Source of the DNA: Arthrobacter sp. DNA4
GTDB lineage: Bacteria > Actinomycetota > Actinomycetes > Actinomycetales > Micrococcaceae
Reading direction: 5' to 3'
DNA: 64,000 bases
NCBI RefSeq assembly: GCF_024362385.1
Contig: NZ_CP101466.1
Span: forward strand, 496,001-560,000
The notes below the pieces were generated by a model. It was not told the origin of the DNA and did no database searches. It was given only the letters and a program-made list of their open reading frames with translations. The first letter of the stretch is position 1; each line of letters begins with the position of its first letter. Made by a program: the position numbers and the translations under genes. Shown here in pieces: positions 23,807 through 33,354 of the stretch.

Positions 23807-24580
23807 ATGAGCTCCAGCGAAACGTCGGCCACGCCCCTGTTGGTCCTGCGAAAGATCACTGCCATCCTCGATGCCTTTTCCCTCGTCCGGCCCGAGTTGT
23901 CGCTGGCTGAGATCCGTTCCAGCACGGGGGTGCCGCACTCCACGGTGCAGCGCCTGGTGGCGAACATGGTGCAGGAAGGGATCCTGGACCGGCACGGGGA
24001 CCGTTACCGGGTGGGGGTGCGGATGGCCCACTGGGCGGCGCCGGCAACCCAGGGCCTGGATTTCCTGGAACTGCTGACCCCCGTGCTGCGGAGGCTTCGT
24101 GACGAACTGGGTGAGACGGCCTGCATCTTCCGCGAATCCCAGGGAAAGCGCGTCTGCATTGCCTTGGCCGAGACCCGCCGCATGCTCCGGCGGGCGGTGA
24201 GCGTGGGTGAAATCATGCCGCTGCACGTGGGTGCGGCGGGCCGGGTCCTGCTGGCCTGGAACCCGGAAGTTGCGGATGAGGTGTACCGGTCGGGCCTGGC
24301 GTCCCTGACCGACCAGACCATTACCGATGCCGCGAGCCTGGAGGAATCCGTTGCGAAAGTCCGGGCAGATGGTTTCGCCATCACTACCGGTGAGCGCGTG
24401 TCCGGCGCCAGCGGAATCTCAGCTCCGATTTTCGGGCCGCAGGGTGAACTCTTCGGGGCCCTGACGGTGATGGGTCCTGCGCTGAGGATGCCCTTCGATG
24501 TCTGTGCCTCCTGGGTGGAACAGGTGCTGGCGGCCGCCGAGGAGGGCACCCGGATGATCGGCGGCACCATCCCCCAGTAG
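23807..24580 (+). CDS. IclR-family transcriptional regulator
   Basis: 257 aa. N-terminal HTH: LLVLRKITAILDAFSLV, LSLAEIRSSTGVPHSTVQRL, then GDRYRVGVRMA wing. The effector domain has ACIFRESQGKRVCIALAETR, LHVGAAGRVLLAW, a SVAKVRADGFAITTGERVSG segment and SAPIFGPQGELFGALTVMGP, as in IclR ligand domains. Lies between the ABC transporter and the CoA-transferase/lyase pair and is probably the local regulator of both, given matching boxes on either side. Ligand likely the imported acid or its CoA ester; unproven. Confidence 0.9.
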   Translation: MSSSETSATPLLVLRKITAILDAFSLVRPELSLAEIRSSTGVPHSTVQRLVANMVQEGILDRHGDRYRVGVRMAHWAAPATQGLDFLELLTPVLRRLRDELGETACIFRESQGKRVCIALAETRRMLRRAVSVGEIMPLHVGAAGRVLLAWNPEVADEVYRSGLASLTDQTITDAASLEESVAKVRADGFAITTGERVSGASGISAPIFGPQGELFGALTVMGPALRMPFDVCASWVEQVLAAAEEGTRMIGGTIPQ

Positions 24581-24603
24581 AACCGGTTCTCGGATCCCTC
24601 TAT

Positions 24604-24632
24604 CCACATTGTGAATTTGGGTCCACAATATG
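24604..24632. promoter_or_regulatory. Candidate IclR operator, CoA-transferase side
   Basis: CCACATTGTG (24604-24613) and CCACAATATG (24623-24632) are in direct orientation with starts 19 bp apart, about two helical turns, 90 bp upstream of the CoA-transferase start. They match the pair at 23716-23745. Confidence 0.5.
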
Positions 24633-24721
24633 AGTTGTCGTGCCAACGATGCTTCGCGATCCACGGCAGGCCGGGCAACGCGGCCCGGGCACCGGCTGCC
24701 GACAGAACAGGAGTCCCAAAG

Positions 24722-26047
24722 ATGGTGGAAACTTCACAGAGCGCGCCCACTGGCGGCGTGCGCCGTGGTCAGCACACAGACTTCGGACCTGGCGCCCGAG
24801 AGTGGGCCGGCCCCGGCGCTGCACCTGCCCTCGGTGCCGTGGGAACGGCCGGCGGGCCGCTCGCCGGCGTGCGGGTCCTGGAGCTCGGCTCACTGATCGC
24901 GGGCCCGTTTGCAGGACGGCAGCTCGCAGACTTCGGTGCGGAGGTTATCAAGATCGAGTCCCCTGACCGTCCCGACCCCATGCGTGAATGGGGCCGGGCC
25001 CGGATCCACGGCCACACCCTGTGGTGGTCGGTGCAGTCCAGGGGGAAGAAATGCGTGACTCTGGACCTCAAGTCGGCCCGCGGACGTGATCTGTTCCTGG
25101 AACTCTGCAGGGAAGCCGACGTCATCCTGGAGAACTTCCGCCCTGGAACACTCGAGAAACTCGGGCTCGCCCCCGAGGTGCTGTGGCAAAGCAACCCGGG
25201 CCTGGTCATCGCCAGGGTTTCCGGCTACGGCCAGACCGGACCGGATGCGAATAAGCCGGGCTACGCTTCCGTGGCCGAGGCCCGCGGCGGCCTGCGCCAC
25301 CTCAATGGATATCCGGACCAGGCACCGCCACGGACGGGCATCTCGCTGGGGGACAGCCTGGCGTCGCTCTACGCGCTGCAGGGAATCCTGCTTGCCCTGT
25401 ACTGGCGGGACGCCAAGGGAGGGACGGGGCAGGTTGTGGACGTGTCCCTCGTAGAGGCCTGCTTCTCCCTTTTGGAAAGTGCCGTTCCCGACTACGCGGC
25501 TGCGGGCGTTGTGCCGGGTCCCAGCGGTTCCGGTCTGAAGGGGATAGCGCCGTCGAATATCTTCCGCTCCAGCGACGGAAAGTGGGTGGTGATCGCTGCC
25601 AACCAGGACTCGGTGTTCGTGCGGCTGGCTGCCGCAATGGGCAGCCCGGAGCTGGCTTCCGACCCCCTCTACAGCAACCACGCATCCCGGGGTGTCAACC
25701 AGGAGGCGTTGGAACAACTGATCGCCGAATGGGCCGCCGGCTTCGACCACTCGGAACTGGTGGCGTGCCTTGATCGGCACGCTGTTCCCAACAGCACTGT
25801 GAGTACCATCGAGGACATCTTCGAAGACCCCCAGCTTCGGGCGCGCGGGATGCTGGTGGAAGTTGCCGACGAACAGTTGGGAACGGTGGTCCAGCCAGGC
25901 GTCATCCCCAAGCTGTCCCGGACCAGCGGGGGCATTGCATGGAACGGGCCGCTGGCGCCCGGCTCCCACAACAGCGACGTCTACGGGGGTCTGCTCAACA
26001 TGGATGTCGAAGAACTGCAGCATGCCAAGGACGAGGGTGCCATCTGA
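24722..26047 (+). CDS. CaiB/BaiF-type (class III) CoA-transferase
   Basis: 441 aa from ATG 24722 (CAGGAG upstream). A 40-residue low-complexity leader precedes the family start PLAGVRVLELGSLIAGPFAG. Also seen: RQLADFGAEVIKIESPDRPD, VTLDLKSARGRDLFLEL, ADVILENFRPGTLEKLG, GYGQTGPDANKPGYASVAEA, and RTGISLGDSLASLYALQGIL (Asp of the active site region). It moves CoA between carboxylic acids without ATP. Its stop overlaps the lyase start (TGATG), implying the CoA-ester product is the lyase substrate. Confidence 0.9.
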   Translation: MVETSQSAPTGGVRRGQHTDFGPGAREWAGPGAAPALGAVGTAGGPLAGVRVLELGSLIAGPFAGRQLADFGAEVIKIESPDRPDPMREWGRARIHGHTLWWSVQSRGKKCVTLDLKSARGRDLFLELCREADVILENFRPGTLEKLGLAPEVLWQSNPGLVIARVSGYGQTGPDANKPGYASVAEARGGLRHLNGYPDQAPPRTGISLGDSLASLYALQGILLALYWRDAKGGTGQVVDVSLVEACFSLLESAVPDYAAAGVVPGPSGSGLKGIAPSNIFRSSDGKWVVIAANQDSVFVRLAAAMGSPELASDPLYSNHASRGVNQEALEQLIAEWAAGFDHSELVACLDRHAVPNSTVSTIEDIFEDPQLRARGMLVEVADEQLGTVVQPGVIPKLSRTSGGIAWNGPLAPGSHNSDVYGGLLNMDVEELQHAKDEGAI

Positions 26048-26976
26048 TGAACGGAATGACGGGAACCGGTACTCCCGGGGGAGCAGTCTCAATCGTGGAC
26101 GTCAGTCCCCGGGACGGGCTGCAGAATGAAAAAGTTCCGGTCAGCACCCGCGACAAGCTGCGCCTTATCAACGATCTGATTGCCCTGGGCGCCAGGCGGA
26201 TTGAGGCGGTGAGCTTCGTAAACCCCAAAAAGGTTCCGCAAATGGCCGATGCCGATGCCGTCATGGCGGGGGTGCCGCGGGACGCCGGTGCCAGCTACAT
26301 CGGTCTGGTGCTGAACACCCGGGGCGCCTACCGGGCGGTGGATGCGGGGGTGGACGAGATCAACTATGTCCTGCCGGTGACCGATGCCTTTGCAGCGGCC
26401 AACCAGAACACGACGGTCGCCGCCGCCCTTGATGCCCTGGAGGAAGTATCCGGAATCGCTGCCTCGGCGGCCATCCCGCTCACCGTCACAGCCGCCGTCG
26501 CCTTTGGCTGCCCGTACCAGGGCGACGTGCCCGGGGAACAGGCTCTTTCGGTCGTCCGGAGCGCCCTGCAACGAGGCCAGCTGGCCGAGGTTGCCTTGGC
26601 GGACACCATCGGCTGCGCCGTCCCCTGGCAGGTCAACGGGGTCTTTGCCGCCCTGGCGTCTGAAACGGATATGCCGCTGCGGGCCCACCTGCACGAGACG
26701 CGCCACACTGCGTTGGCGAATACCTATGCCGCCATGGCGGCCGGGGTCAAGGTCTTCGACAGTGCCGTGGGCGGCCTGGGCGGTTGCCCCTTCGCCCCCG
26801 GCGCGGCCGGCAATGTTTCCACGGAGGACCTGGCATGGATGCTGGAGCGGGCAGGGTTTTCCACCTCGATTGATCCGCTGGCTGCGACCGAGCTGGGCCG
26901 CTGGATCTGCGCCAAGGTGGAGACCGCGCCGCGCTCGGGGCTGGCCGGCGCGGGAGTGTTCCCCAAGGCCGCGTAG
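26047..26976 (+). CDS. Hydroxymethylglutaryl-CoA lyase-like enzyme
   Basis: 309 aa TIM-barrel of the HMGL/DRE-TIM family. Seen: VDVSPRDGLQNE (catalytic Arg-Asp and substrate loop), RRIEAVSFVNPKKVPQMADA, LADTIGCAVPWQVNG, HLHETRHTALAN (metal-binding His-x-His-like site, with the unusual His-Glu-Thr-Arg order), and GGLGGCPFAPGAAGN with the catalytic Cys of true HMG-CoA lyases. Cleaves 3-hydroxy-3-methylglutaryl-CoA or a related 3-hydroxyacyl-CoA. Coupled to the CoA-transferase; together they could degrade free 3-hydroxy-3-methylglutarate or a citramalate-type acid to central metabolites. Confidence 0.85.
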   Translation: MNGMTGTGTPGGAVSIVDVSPRDGLQNEKVPVSTRDKLRLINDLIALGARRIEAVSFVNPKKVPQMADADAVMAGVPRDAGASYIGLVLNTRGAYRAVDAGVDEINYVLPVTDAFAAANQNTTVAAALDALEEVSGIAASAAIPLTVTAAVAFGCPYQGDVPGEQALSVVRSALQRGQLAEVALADTIGCAVPWQVNGVFAALASETDMPLRAHLHETRHTALANTYAAMAAGVKVFDSAVGGLGGCPFAPGAAGNVSTEDLAWMLERAGFSTSIDPLAATELGRWICAKVETAPRSGLAGAGVFPKAA

Positions 26977-27031
26977 GCGCCGGGGAACACTCCGCACCGA
27001 ACTCCCGAACGGCGGCTATCGGCGTCTTTTC

Positions 27032-28540
27032 CTAGCCCCGGCTGCTCCGGGCGGCAGCCTCCATCCCGCCGTCCCTGGCGACCACCGGCAGCGGCGAGGT
27101 TTCGTCCTCAAGGTGGGCCCGCCGTCGTCCGTCACCCTTGATCCACAGCCGGTACGCCAGGACCAGCAGCCCCAGCCACACGGCGCCCACGCACAGTGCG
27201 ATCCGGGTGTCCTCGAACGCGCCCAGCACGGCGATCACCAGCGCCATGAAAGCGATGGTGAGGACAGAGGCGGCAGGCCACCACGGGGAGGGGAATTCCG
27301 ACGCCGGCAGACCCTTCCGCGCGATTTCCCGCTTCATGGCCACGTGGGACGCCAGGATCATCACCCACACCCAGACGGTGGCGAAGGTGGCGATGGAGGC
27401 AATAACGAGGAACACGTCTTCCGGGGTGACGGCGTTGAGGACCACGCCCACCAGCAGGATCCCGGCCATCATGACCACGGTCATCCAGGGGACGCCGTGC
27501 CGCGAGACCTTCCCGAAGGCTGCGGGCGCGTGGCCCTGGTTGGAGAGTCCGAAGAGGATGCGGCCGGCACCGAAGATGTCGCTGTTGATGGCCGACAGCG
27601 CCGCCGTGATGACCACCGCGTTGAGGATGTGCGGTGCGGCCGGGATGCCCAGGCTGCTGAAGATCTGGACGAACGGGCTGCCGCTGGTGCCCACCTGGTC
27701 CCACGGGAAGAGACTCATCAGGACGCCCAGGGTGAGGACATAGAACAGCAGCACCCGCACCGGCACCGTGTTGACGGCCTTGGGGATGACCTTCTTGGGA
27801 TCTGCTGCCTCGCTTACCGTGATCCCCAGCGTCTCGATCCCGCCGAAGGCGAACATCACTACCGCGAAGGATGCCAGCAGGCCTTCGAAGCCGTTGGGGA
27901 ACAGCCCTCCGTGCCCAACAAGGTTGCCCAGTCCGGGCACCACGGTGGAGTCCGCGGCCTGGAAGCCGAAAACAATGATGGCGGCGCCGCCGGCGATCAT
28001 GGCGATAATGGCTGCCACCTTGATCAGCGAGAACCAGAACTCCAGCTCGCCGAAGACCTTGACGCTGAGCAGGTTAAGCGCGGCCAGGAAGCAGATGACG
28101 GCCAGGATCCAGATCCAGCGGTCCACCTGCGGGAACCAGAAGCCCATATAGATGCTGAATGCGGTGACATCGGCGATGGCTACGATCGCCATCTCGAACA
28201 CGTACGTCCAGCCGGTCACGAAGCCGGTCAGGGGTCCAAGGTAGCGGCTCGCGTACTGGCTGAAGGACCCGGATACCGGGTGCCGCACCGCCATCTCGCC
28301 GAGGGCCCGCATCACCATGAACACTGCGGCGCCGCCGATGATGTATGCCAGCAGGACGGCCGGTCCTGCTTTCTGGATCGCCGAAGCGGAACCGTAGAAG
28401 AGGCCCGTACCGATGGCCGAGCCCAGGGCCATGAAGCGGATGTGCCGGACATTGAGGCCCCTGTTAAGGACTTGTCCGACGACGGCTGCCGGTTTTTGCG
28501 TTTCCACCGGACTTTGGGTCCGGGTTGGGGTGGGTTGCAT
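27032..28540 (-). CDS. Amino acid permease (APC superfamily), probable histidine permease
   Basis: 502 aa, about 12 membrane helices. The AAT-family start is clear: [20 protein letters not shown] (helix 1 Gly motif), [39 protein letters not shown], and [18 protein letters not shown]. The C-terminus is charged. Such symporters import His, Pro, Ala or aromatic amino acids; proximity to hutU and hutH (with the DUF222 gene between) points to histidine, by context only. RBS GAAGGTAA near the start. Confidence 0.82.
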   Translation of the reverse strand: MQPTPTRTQSPVETQKPAAVVGQVLNRGLNVRHIRFMALGSAIGTGLFYGSASAIQKAGPAVLLAYIIGGAAVFMVMRALGEMAVRHPVSGSFSQYASRYLGPLTGFVTGWTYVFEMAIVAIADVTAFSIYMGFWFPQVDRWIWILAVICFLAALNLLSVKVFGELEFWFSLIKVAAIIAMIAGGAAIIVFGFQAADSTVVPGLGNLVGHGGLFPNGFEGLLASFAVVMFAFGGIETLGITVSEAADPKKVIPKAVNTVPVRVLLFYVLTLGVLMSLFPWDQVGTSGSPFVQIFSSLGIPAAPHILNAVVITAALSAINSDIFGAGRILFGLSNQGHAPAAFGKVSRHGVPWMTVVMMAGILLVGVVLNAVTPEDVFLVIASIATFATVWVWVMILASHVAMKREIARKGLPASEFPSPWWPAASVLTIAFMALVIAVLGAFEDTRIALCVGAVWLGLLVLAYRLWIKGDGRRRAHLEDETSPLPVVARDGGMEAAARSSRG

Positions 28541-28734
28541 AGAGTTACCTTCTCGTCTTTGGGAGGGGAGCCGCTAACCAGCAGACCATTTCCGGCCCGT
28601 TCGTGATGAGGCTCACGGAGGCTTGGTGTCTTCGGTTCCAGACTGTGGGCAGTGAGATGCGTTCGACGGCGGCACGCGGATTGACGCGCTGAGGCACCAT
28701 CCGCTGCAGAGGGCCTGGCGGTAGCAGCCCCGGC

Positions 28735-30411
28735 GTGAATGTCAGTGGGTCGATGGATGATGTGGTTATGGGAATCAGCGGTGGTCTTGGGGCGGTGTTG
28801 GAGGGTGTCCGCGCCTCTGTTGCTGCCCTTGATGCGCTGGAGAAAGAGGACGCTTTCCTGGCTTCCGGGGCTCATGGTGGTGCCGGTGTGGATATTGGTG
28901 CGGGTACGGATGTGTTGCAGCGGCGGTATGGGATCCGGTTGGAGCGGCTGGAGCTTATGGCTCGGCTGGAAGCGCAACTGGCTGCGGTGAAAGCGGAGAC
29001 CGCTGCTGAGGCAGTGGAGTTCCAGCAAGCGATGACGCCGCCGGACGCATCGATCCAGGACCGCACTTACGCGGACATGTCGGTGGTGGAGGAGATCGCC
29101 GGGGTGCTGACTATCAGCTCCGCGGCCGCGGGCGCGTTGGTGGAGCAGTCACGGCGCATCTGTTCCCTGCCGCTGGTGTTCGATGCACTGTCCGCCGGGG
29201 ACATGTCGTGGCAGCACGCCCGCATCATTGCGGACGAGACCGAAGGCCTCACCCCGGAGGGCGCGCTGGCGTTGGTGGCGCATTTCTTCGACCCGGCTGC
29301 ACCCCAGCCCGCCCGCGGCGCCGCCCCGGGTGAGCTCATTCCGTGCCGGTTTCGGGCCAAGGTCCGTGGGTGGCGGGAGCGCCATCATCCGGAATCGATC
29401 GAGAAGCGCCATGTAAAGGGTGTGGCGGACCGGCGGATGGAATACATCCCCGACCGGGACGGCATGGCCTGGGTCTCGCTCTACCTGCCAGGGGATACCG
29501 CGTGCGCGATCTGGAACCGGACCACCGCCACGGCCCGCGGACTCCAGGGCCCCGACGAAGAGCGCACCCTCACCCAGCTGCGCCCCGATATCGCCGCCAT
29601 CCTCCTCCTCGGAGCCGGGCAGATGGCGGGCGAGGGGTCCACCGGCACCGCCCCGGGCACGCAGGGTGTCACCGGGATCGGGAAGCTCCCTGCGCCGCGG
29701 GCTGATGTCCTAGTGATGGTGCCGGTATTCGCCCTCCTCGGAGCGACCGACGAACCCGCCGTACTGGATGGCTTCGGCCCGATCCCGGCCTCCATGGCAC
29801 GGAAACTGGTCGCCGACGGGGCGGAATCGTTCTACCGGGTCCTGGTCGACCCCAGGGACGGGGCACCGCTGGAGATCGGCCGGAAATACTACCGGCTCAC
29901 GGAGGCCATCAAACGGTGGGTCAGGCTGCGCGATGCCAAGTGCACCTTCCCCGGCTGCACCAACCGCACCCCCGACAACGAAACCGACCACCTACAAGCG
30001 TGGCAACACGGCGGCACCACCAACGTCAGCAACCTGGCCCAACTCTGCCCCAAACATCACCGGCTCAAACATCACAGCCAATGGACACCGGACCCGGCCA
30101 ACAAGAATGAACCACCCGGCTGGACCTCACCAACAGGCAGGCACTACAACCCAGAACACCCCGACCCCGAACCAACCCACTGGCCACAACGGCTCCTGGC
30201 GTTGTTCGGCGACGCCTCGGAACGGGAGACTTCAACCGGGGCACTGGAGTGGCCGGACGGGTACGTGCCCGAACACTTTGGCATGCTCCAGGAATTGGAT
30301 GTGCCTGATGATCCTGGTCCCTCCGAAACTGAACTGGCGGCTGACCCTTTCCCTGAATGGTCTCTGTTCCTGGACTTTGAGGACCTGGAAGCGCCGGTTC
30401 TCTCGGGCTGA
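28735..30411 (+). CDS. DUF222 / HNH endonuclease domain protein
   Basis: 558 aa (GTG at 28735; ATG 28753 also possible). Residues about 60-350 are the helical DUF222 domain (LERLELMARLEAQLAAVKAE, SQHARI-like WQHARIIADETEGL). The C-terminal HNH motif is complete: CTFPGCTNRTPDNETDHLQA, WQHGGTTNVSNLAQLCPKHH and RLKHH, with paired Cys for zinc. This family occurs in many copies in actinobacterial genomes (13E12-type repeats) and is often considered selfish or mobile; its DNA target is unknown. The C-terminal 100 residues are His/Pro-rich then acidic. It splits the permease from the hut regulator. Confidence 0.88.
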   Translation: MNVSGSMDDVVMGISGGLGAVLEGVRASVAALDALEKEDAFLASGAHGGAGVDIGAGTDVLQRRYGIRLERLELMARLEAQLAAVKAETAAEAVEFQQAMTPPDASIQDRTYADMSVVEEIAGVLTISSAAAGALVEQSRRICSLPLVFDALSAGDMSWQHARIIADETEGLTPEGALALVAHFFDPAAPQPARGAAPGELIPCRFRAKVRGWRERHHPESIEKRHVKGVADRRMEYIPDRDGMAWVSLYLPGDTACAIWNRTTATARGLQGPDEERTLTQLRPDIAAILLLGAGQMAGEGSTGTAPGTQGVTGIGKLPAPRADVLVMVPVFALLGATDEPAVLDGFGPIPASMARKLVADGAESFYRVLVDPRDGAPLEIGRKYYRLTEAIKRWVRLRDAKCTFPGCTNRTPDNETDHLQAWQHGGTTNVSNLAQLCPKHHRLKHHSQWTPDPANKNEPPGWTSPTGRHYNPEHPDPEPTHWPQRLLALFGDASERETSTGALEWPDGYVPEHFGMLQELDVPDDPGPSETELAADPFPEWSLFLDFEDLEAPVLSG

Positions 30412-30547
30412 GCGTGCCGAGTCCCGGGAGCGTTTGTCTGGTATTTCAGACGATAAGGTTCAAAATGAGTCGCTCAAGGCTCCCGGAAGGACGCAAGCTT
30501 AAGTACGGGATACCGGACAGAGCTAGCCAGAAAGACACTTCCACTTC

Positions 30548-31390
30548 ATGAGCACTGCACTAAGCGCCGCAACACCAAACGCCGAAGCCCAGGCTCCCCG
30601 GGTGTCCGCAAAGGCGTCGTCCAAGGTTCCCGCCGCAGAAAACACCTTGCGCATCCTCAAGTTGCTGGCTTCCAGACGGGGGCCGATGGCGGCGTCGCAG
30701 ATTGCCTCCAGCCTGGACCTGCCCCGCTCCAGCGTGTACCACCTGCTGGGGGTGATGGAGGCGAATGGCTTCGTCCTTCATCTCCACGAGGAGCAGCGCT
30801 ACGGCCTTGGCATCAGCGCCTTCGAACTCAGCTCCGCCTACTCCCGGCAGGAACCGCTGTCCAGGCTGGGCCGTCCCCTGCTCGCCAGCCTGGTGGACGC
30901 GATCGGCGAGAGCGCCCACCTTGCCGTGCTCCATGGCCGGGACGTGCTGTACATCGTCGAGGAACGGGCCAAGAACCGCCCGTCCCTGGTGACCGACGTC
31001 GGCGTCCGCCTTCCCAGTCACCTCACGGCCAGCGGCCGCGCCATCCTTGCCGCCCTGCCCAAGTCCCAGGTTCGTGCGCTCTACCCCAACGCCGCCGCCT
31101 TCAGCGCGCGGCACGAGGTGGCGGGTGCCATCATGAAGTACTCGGCGCTTTCCTCGCACCTGGACCAGGTCAGGCAACGCGGGTATGCCACCGAGCACGG
31201 CGAAGTGACCCCGGGCTTCGGTTCCATCGCCGCCGCCGTCACCGACCACCTGGGCTGGCCCACTGCCGCTGTCGCGGTCACCTTCCTGGAAGACAGGTTG
31301 GCCCCGGAGGAATGGCCGTCGCTGGCAGCCCGGGTCCAGAAGGTGGCTGATGAGCTCTCGGTCCGGATCCACGGACGCCCCACCAAGTAA
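30548..31390 (+). CDS. IclR-family regulator of the hut region
   Basis: 280 aa. A 30-residue Ala/Ser-rich leader, then HTH: TLRILKLLASRRGPMAASQI, SLDLPRSSVYHLLGVMEANG. Effector domain: ESAHLAVLHGRDVLYIVEER, VGVRLPSHLTASGRAILAAL, RGYATEHGEVTPGFGSIAAA. Same strand as hutU, 156 bp upstream, so it probably controls histidine degradation in response to urocanate or a downstream product, as IclR-type Hut regulators are inferred to do in actinobacteria. No strong ribosome site at the ATG. Confidence 0.85.
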   Translation: MSTALSAATPNAEAQAPRVSAKASSKVPAAENTLRILKLLASRRGPMAASQIASSLDLPRSSVYHLLGVMEANGFVLHLHEEQRYGLGISAFELSSAYSRQEPLSRLGRPLLASLVDAIGESAHLAVLHGRDVLYIVEERAKNRPSLVTDVGVRLPSHLTASGRAILAALPKSQVRALYPNAAAFSARHEVAGAIMKYSALSSHLDQVRQRGYATEHGEVTPGFGSIAAAVTDHLGWPTAAVAVTFLEDRLAPEEWPSLAARVQKVADELSVRIHGRPTK

Positions 31391-31546
31391 AAGCTGTCAA
31401 CCATGAACCCTGGCAGCAGGCCTCGGGCGCGTCTGGCATCCCGGACAGCACCCACGCAAAAGCCCTGTGAAGCCCTTCCCCGAGGGGCTTTAGTGGATAC
31501 AGAACTTCTTTCCTCCACCAGATAAATCACCCAGAAGGAGCCCACC

Positions 31547-33256
31547 ATGGCACCCGCCGATTTCACCACCGGTGCCCGCCCGGTCAAAGCAGCCCGCGGC
31601 ACCGAGCTCACCGCCAAGTCCTGGCAGACCGAAGCGCCCCTGCGCATGCTGATGAACAACCTGGACCCTGAAGTGGCAGAACGCCCCGATGACCTGGTGG
31701 TCTACGGCGGCACCGGACGCGCCGTCCGCTCCTGGGCCGCCTTCGATGCCATCACCCGCACCCTGCAGACCATGGAAAAGGACGAAACCCTCCTGGTCCA
31801 GTCCGGCAAGCCCGTGGGCGTGTTCCGCACCAACGAGTGGGCGCCCCGCGTGCTGCTGGCCAACTCCAACCTCGTCGGCGACTGGGCCACCTGGCCCGAA
31901 TTCCGCCGGCTCGAGGCCGAAGGCCTCATGATGTACGGCCAGATGACCGCCGGCTCCTGGATCTACATCGGCACCCAGGGCATCCTGCAGGGAACCTTTG
32001 AAACCTTCGCCGCGATTGCCCGGAAGCTCACCGGCGACGAAAACGGCACCCTCGCCGGCACCCTGACCCTGACCGGCGGCTGCGGCGGCATGGGCGGCGC
32101 CCAGCCGCTGGCCGTCACCCTGAACGAGGGCGCCTGCCTGATCGTCGATGTCGACGAATCCCGCCTGCGCCGCCGCGCCGGCAAGCGCTACCTGGATGAG
32201 GTGGAAACCGACCTCGACGCCGCCATCGCCAAGGTGCTCAAGGCCAAGGAGGAGCGCCGCGGCTGGTCCGTGGGCTACGTGGGCAACGCGGCCGAGGTCT
32301 TCCCCGAAATCCTGCGCCGCCACAATGCGGGCGAGCTCACCGTGGACATCGTCACGGACCAGACCTCGGCACACGATCCGCTGTCCTACCTGCCCGAGGG
32401 CATCACGGTGGACGAGTGGCACCGCGAGGCTGCAGCGGATCCGGAAGGCTTCACCAAGAAGGCCCAGGCCTCCATGGCCCGCCACGTGCAGGCCATGGTG
32501 GAATTTCAGGACGCCGGTGCCGAGGTCTTCGACTACGGCAACTCCATCCGCGACGAGGCCCGCAAGGGCGGGTACGAGCGAGCCTTCGCGTTCCCCGGCT
32601 TCGTTCCCGCCTACATCCGGCCGCTCTTCTGCGAAGGCCTGGGCCCGTTCCGCTGGGTGGCCCTCTCCGGCGACCCCGAGGACATCCGCGTCACGGACGA
32701 GGCCATCAAGGAGCTGTTCCCCGAGAACAAGCACCTGCACCGCTGGATCGACGCAGCCCAGGAACGGGTGGAATTCGAAGGCCTGCCGGCCCGCATCTGC
32801 TGGCTTGGCTACGGCGAACGCGCCAAGGCCGGTCTCCTGTTCAACCAACTCGTGAAGGAAGGCAAGGTCAAGGCGCCCATCGTGATCGGCCGCGACCACC
32901 TGGACTCCGGCTCCGTGGCCTCCCCGTACCGCGAAACCGAGGCCATGGCCGACGGCTCCGACGCCATTGCCGACTGGCCCATGCTGAACGCCCTCCTGAA
33001 CACGGCCTCCGGCGCCACCTGGGTCTCCCTGCACCACGGCGGCGGCGTGGGCATCGGCCGCTCCATCCATGCCGGCCAGGTCTCCGTCGCCGACGGCACC
33101 GACCTCGCCGCCGAAAAGCTCGAACGCCTCCTGACGAACGACCCCGGCATGGGCGTGATCCGCCACGCCGACGCCGGCTACGAGCGCGCACTCGACGTTG
33201 CCAAGGAACGCGGCGTCAGGATCCCCATGCAGGAAACCGGAACCGAAAACAGCTGA
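31547..33256 (+). CDS. hutU: Urocanate hydratase
   Basis: 569 aa, second step of histidine catabolism: urocanate to 4-imidazolone-5-propionate, NAD as electrophilic cofactor. Seen: [60 protein letters not shown] (NAD loop), [33 protein letters not shown] (catalytic Cys region) and [18 protein letters not shown]. Length is normal. AAGGAG site 8 bp before ATG. A copy of the 58-bp palindromic element separates it from hutH. Confidence 0.95.
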   Translation: MAPADFTTGARPVKAARGTELTAKSWQTEAPLRMLMNNLDPEVAERPDDLVVYGGTGRAVRSWAAFDAITRTLQTMEKDETLLVQSGKPVGVFRTNEWAPRVLLANSNLVGDWATWPEFRRLEAEGLMMYGQMTAGSWIYIGTQGILQGTFETFAAIARKLTGDENGTLAGTLTLTGGCGGMGGAQPLAVTLNEGACLIVDVDESRLRRRAGKRYLDEVETDLDAAIAKVLKAKEERRGWSVGYVGNAAEVFPEILRRHNAGELTVDIVTDQTSAHDPLSYLPEGITVDEWHREAAADPEGFTKKAQASMARHVQAMVEFQDAGAEVFDYGNSIRDEARKGGYERAFAFPGFVPAYIRPLFCEGLGPFRWVALSGDPEDIRVTDEAIKELFPENKHLHRWIDAAQERVEFEGLPARICWLGYGERAKAGLLFNQLVKEGKVKAPIVIGRDHLDSGSVASPYRETEAMADGSDAIADWPMLNALLNTASGATWVSLHHGGGVGIGRSIHAGQVSVADGTDLAAEKLERLLTNDPGMGVIRHADAGYERALDVAKERGVRIPMQETGTENS

Positions 33257-33273
33257 CCCGGCAAAACCCCGCA

Positions 33274-33331
33274 TCGATTGCTCCGTAACTGCCGTTTTGA
33301 GCCTCCAAAAGGACCGTTACGGAGCAGTCGA
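33274..33331. repeat. 58-bp palindromic (REP-like) element, copy 2
   Basis: Outer arms, extended by two bases each side: CATCGATTGCTCCGTAAC (33272-33289) and GTTACGGAGCAGTCGATG (33316-33333), 17 of 18 paired. Inner stem CGTTTT (33293-33298) / AAAAGG (33307-33312) is weaker. Same length as copy 1 and 42 of 58 positions identical by my count. The GA/TC pair in the copy 1 outer stem is CC/GG here, so pairing is kept. The element lies between hutU and hutH and its end provides an ATG in the hutH frame. Confidence 0.8.
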
Positions 33332-33354
33332 TGAATCAACCCAAGGAACTTAAA

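Noticed and set aside
26384..28606. Long plus-strand frame opposite the APC permease
   Set aside because: Low-complexity Asp/His/Gln/Gly protein, no ribosome site, overlaps the HMG-CoA-lyase-like gene in another frame; a shadow.
31490..33274. 594-codon minus-strand frame opposite hutU
   Set aside because: Mirror of an intact 569-aa urocanate hydratase; no recognisable domain.
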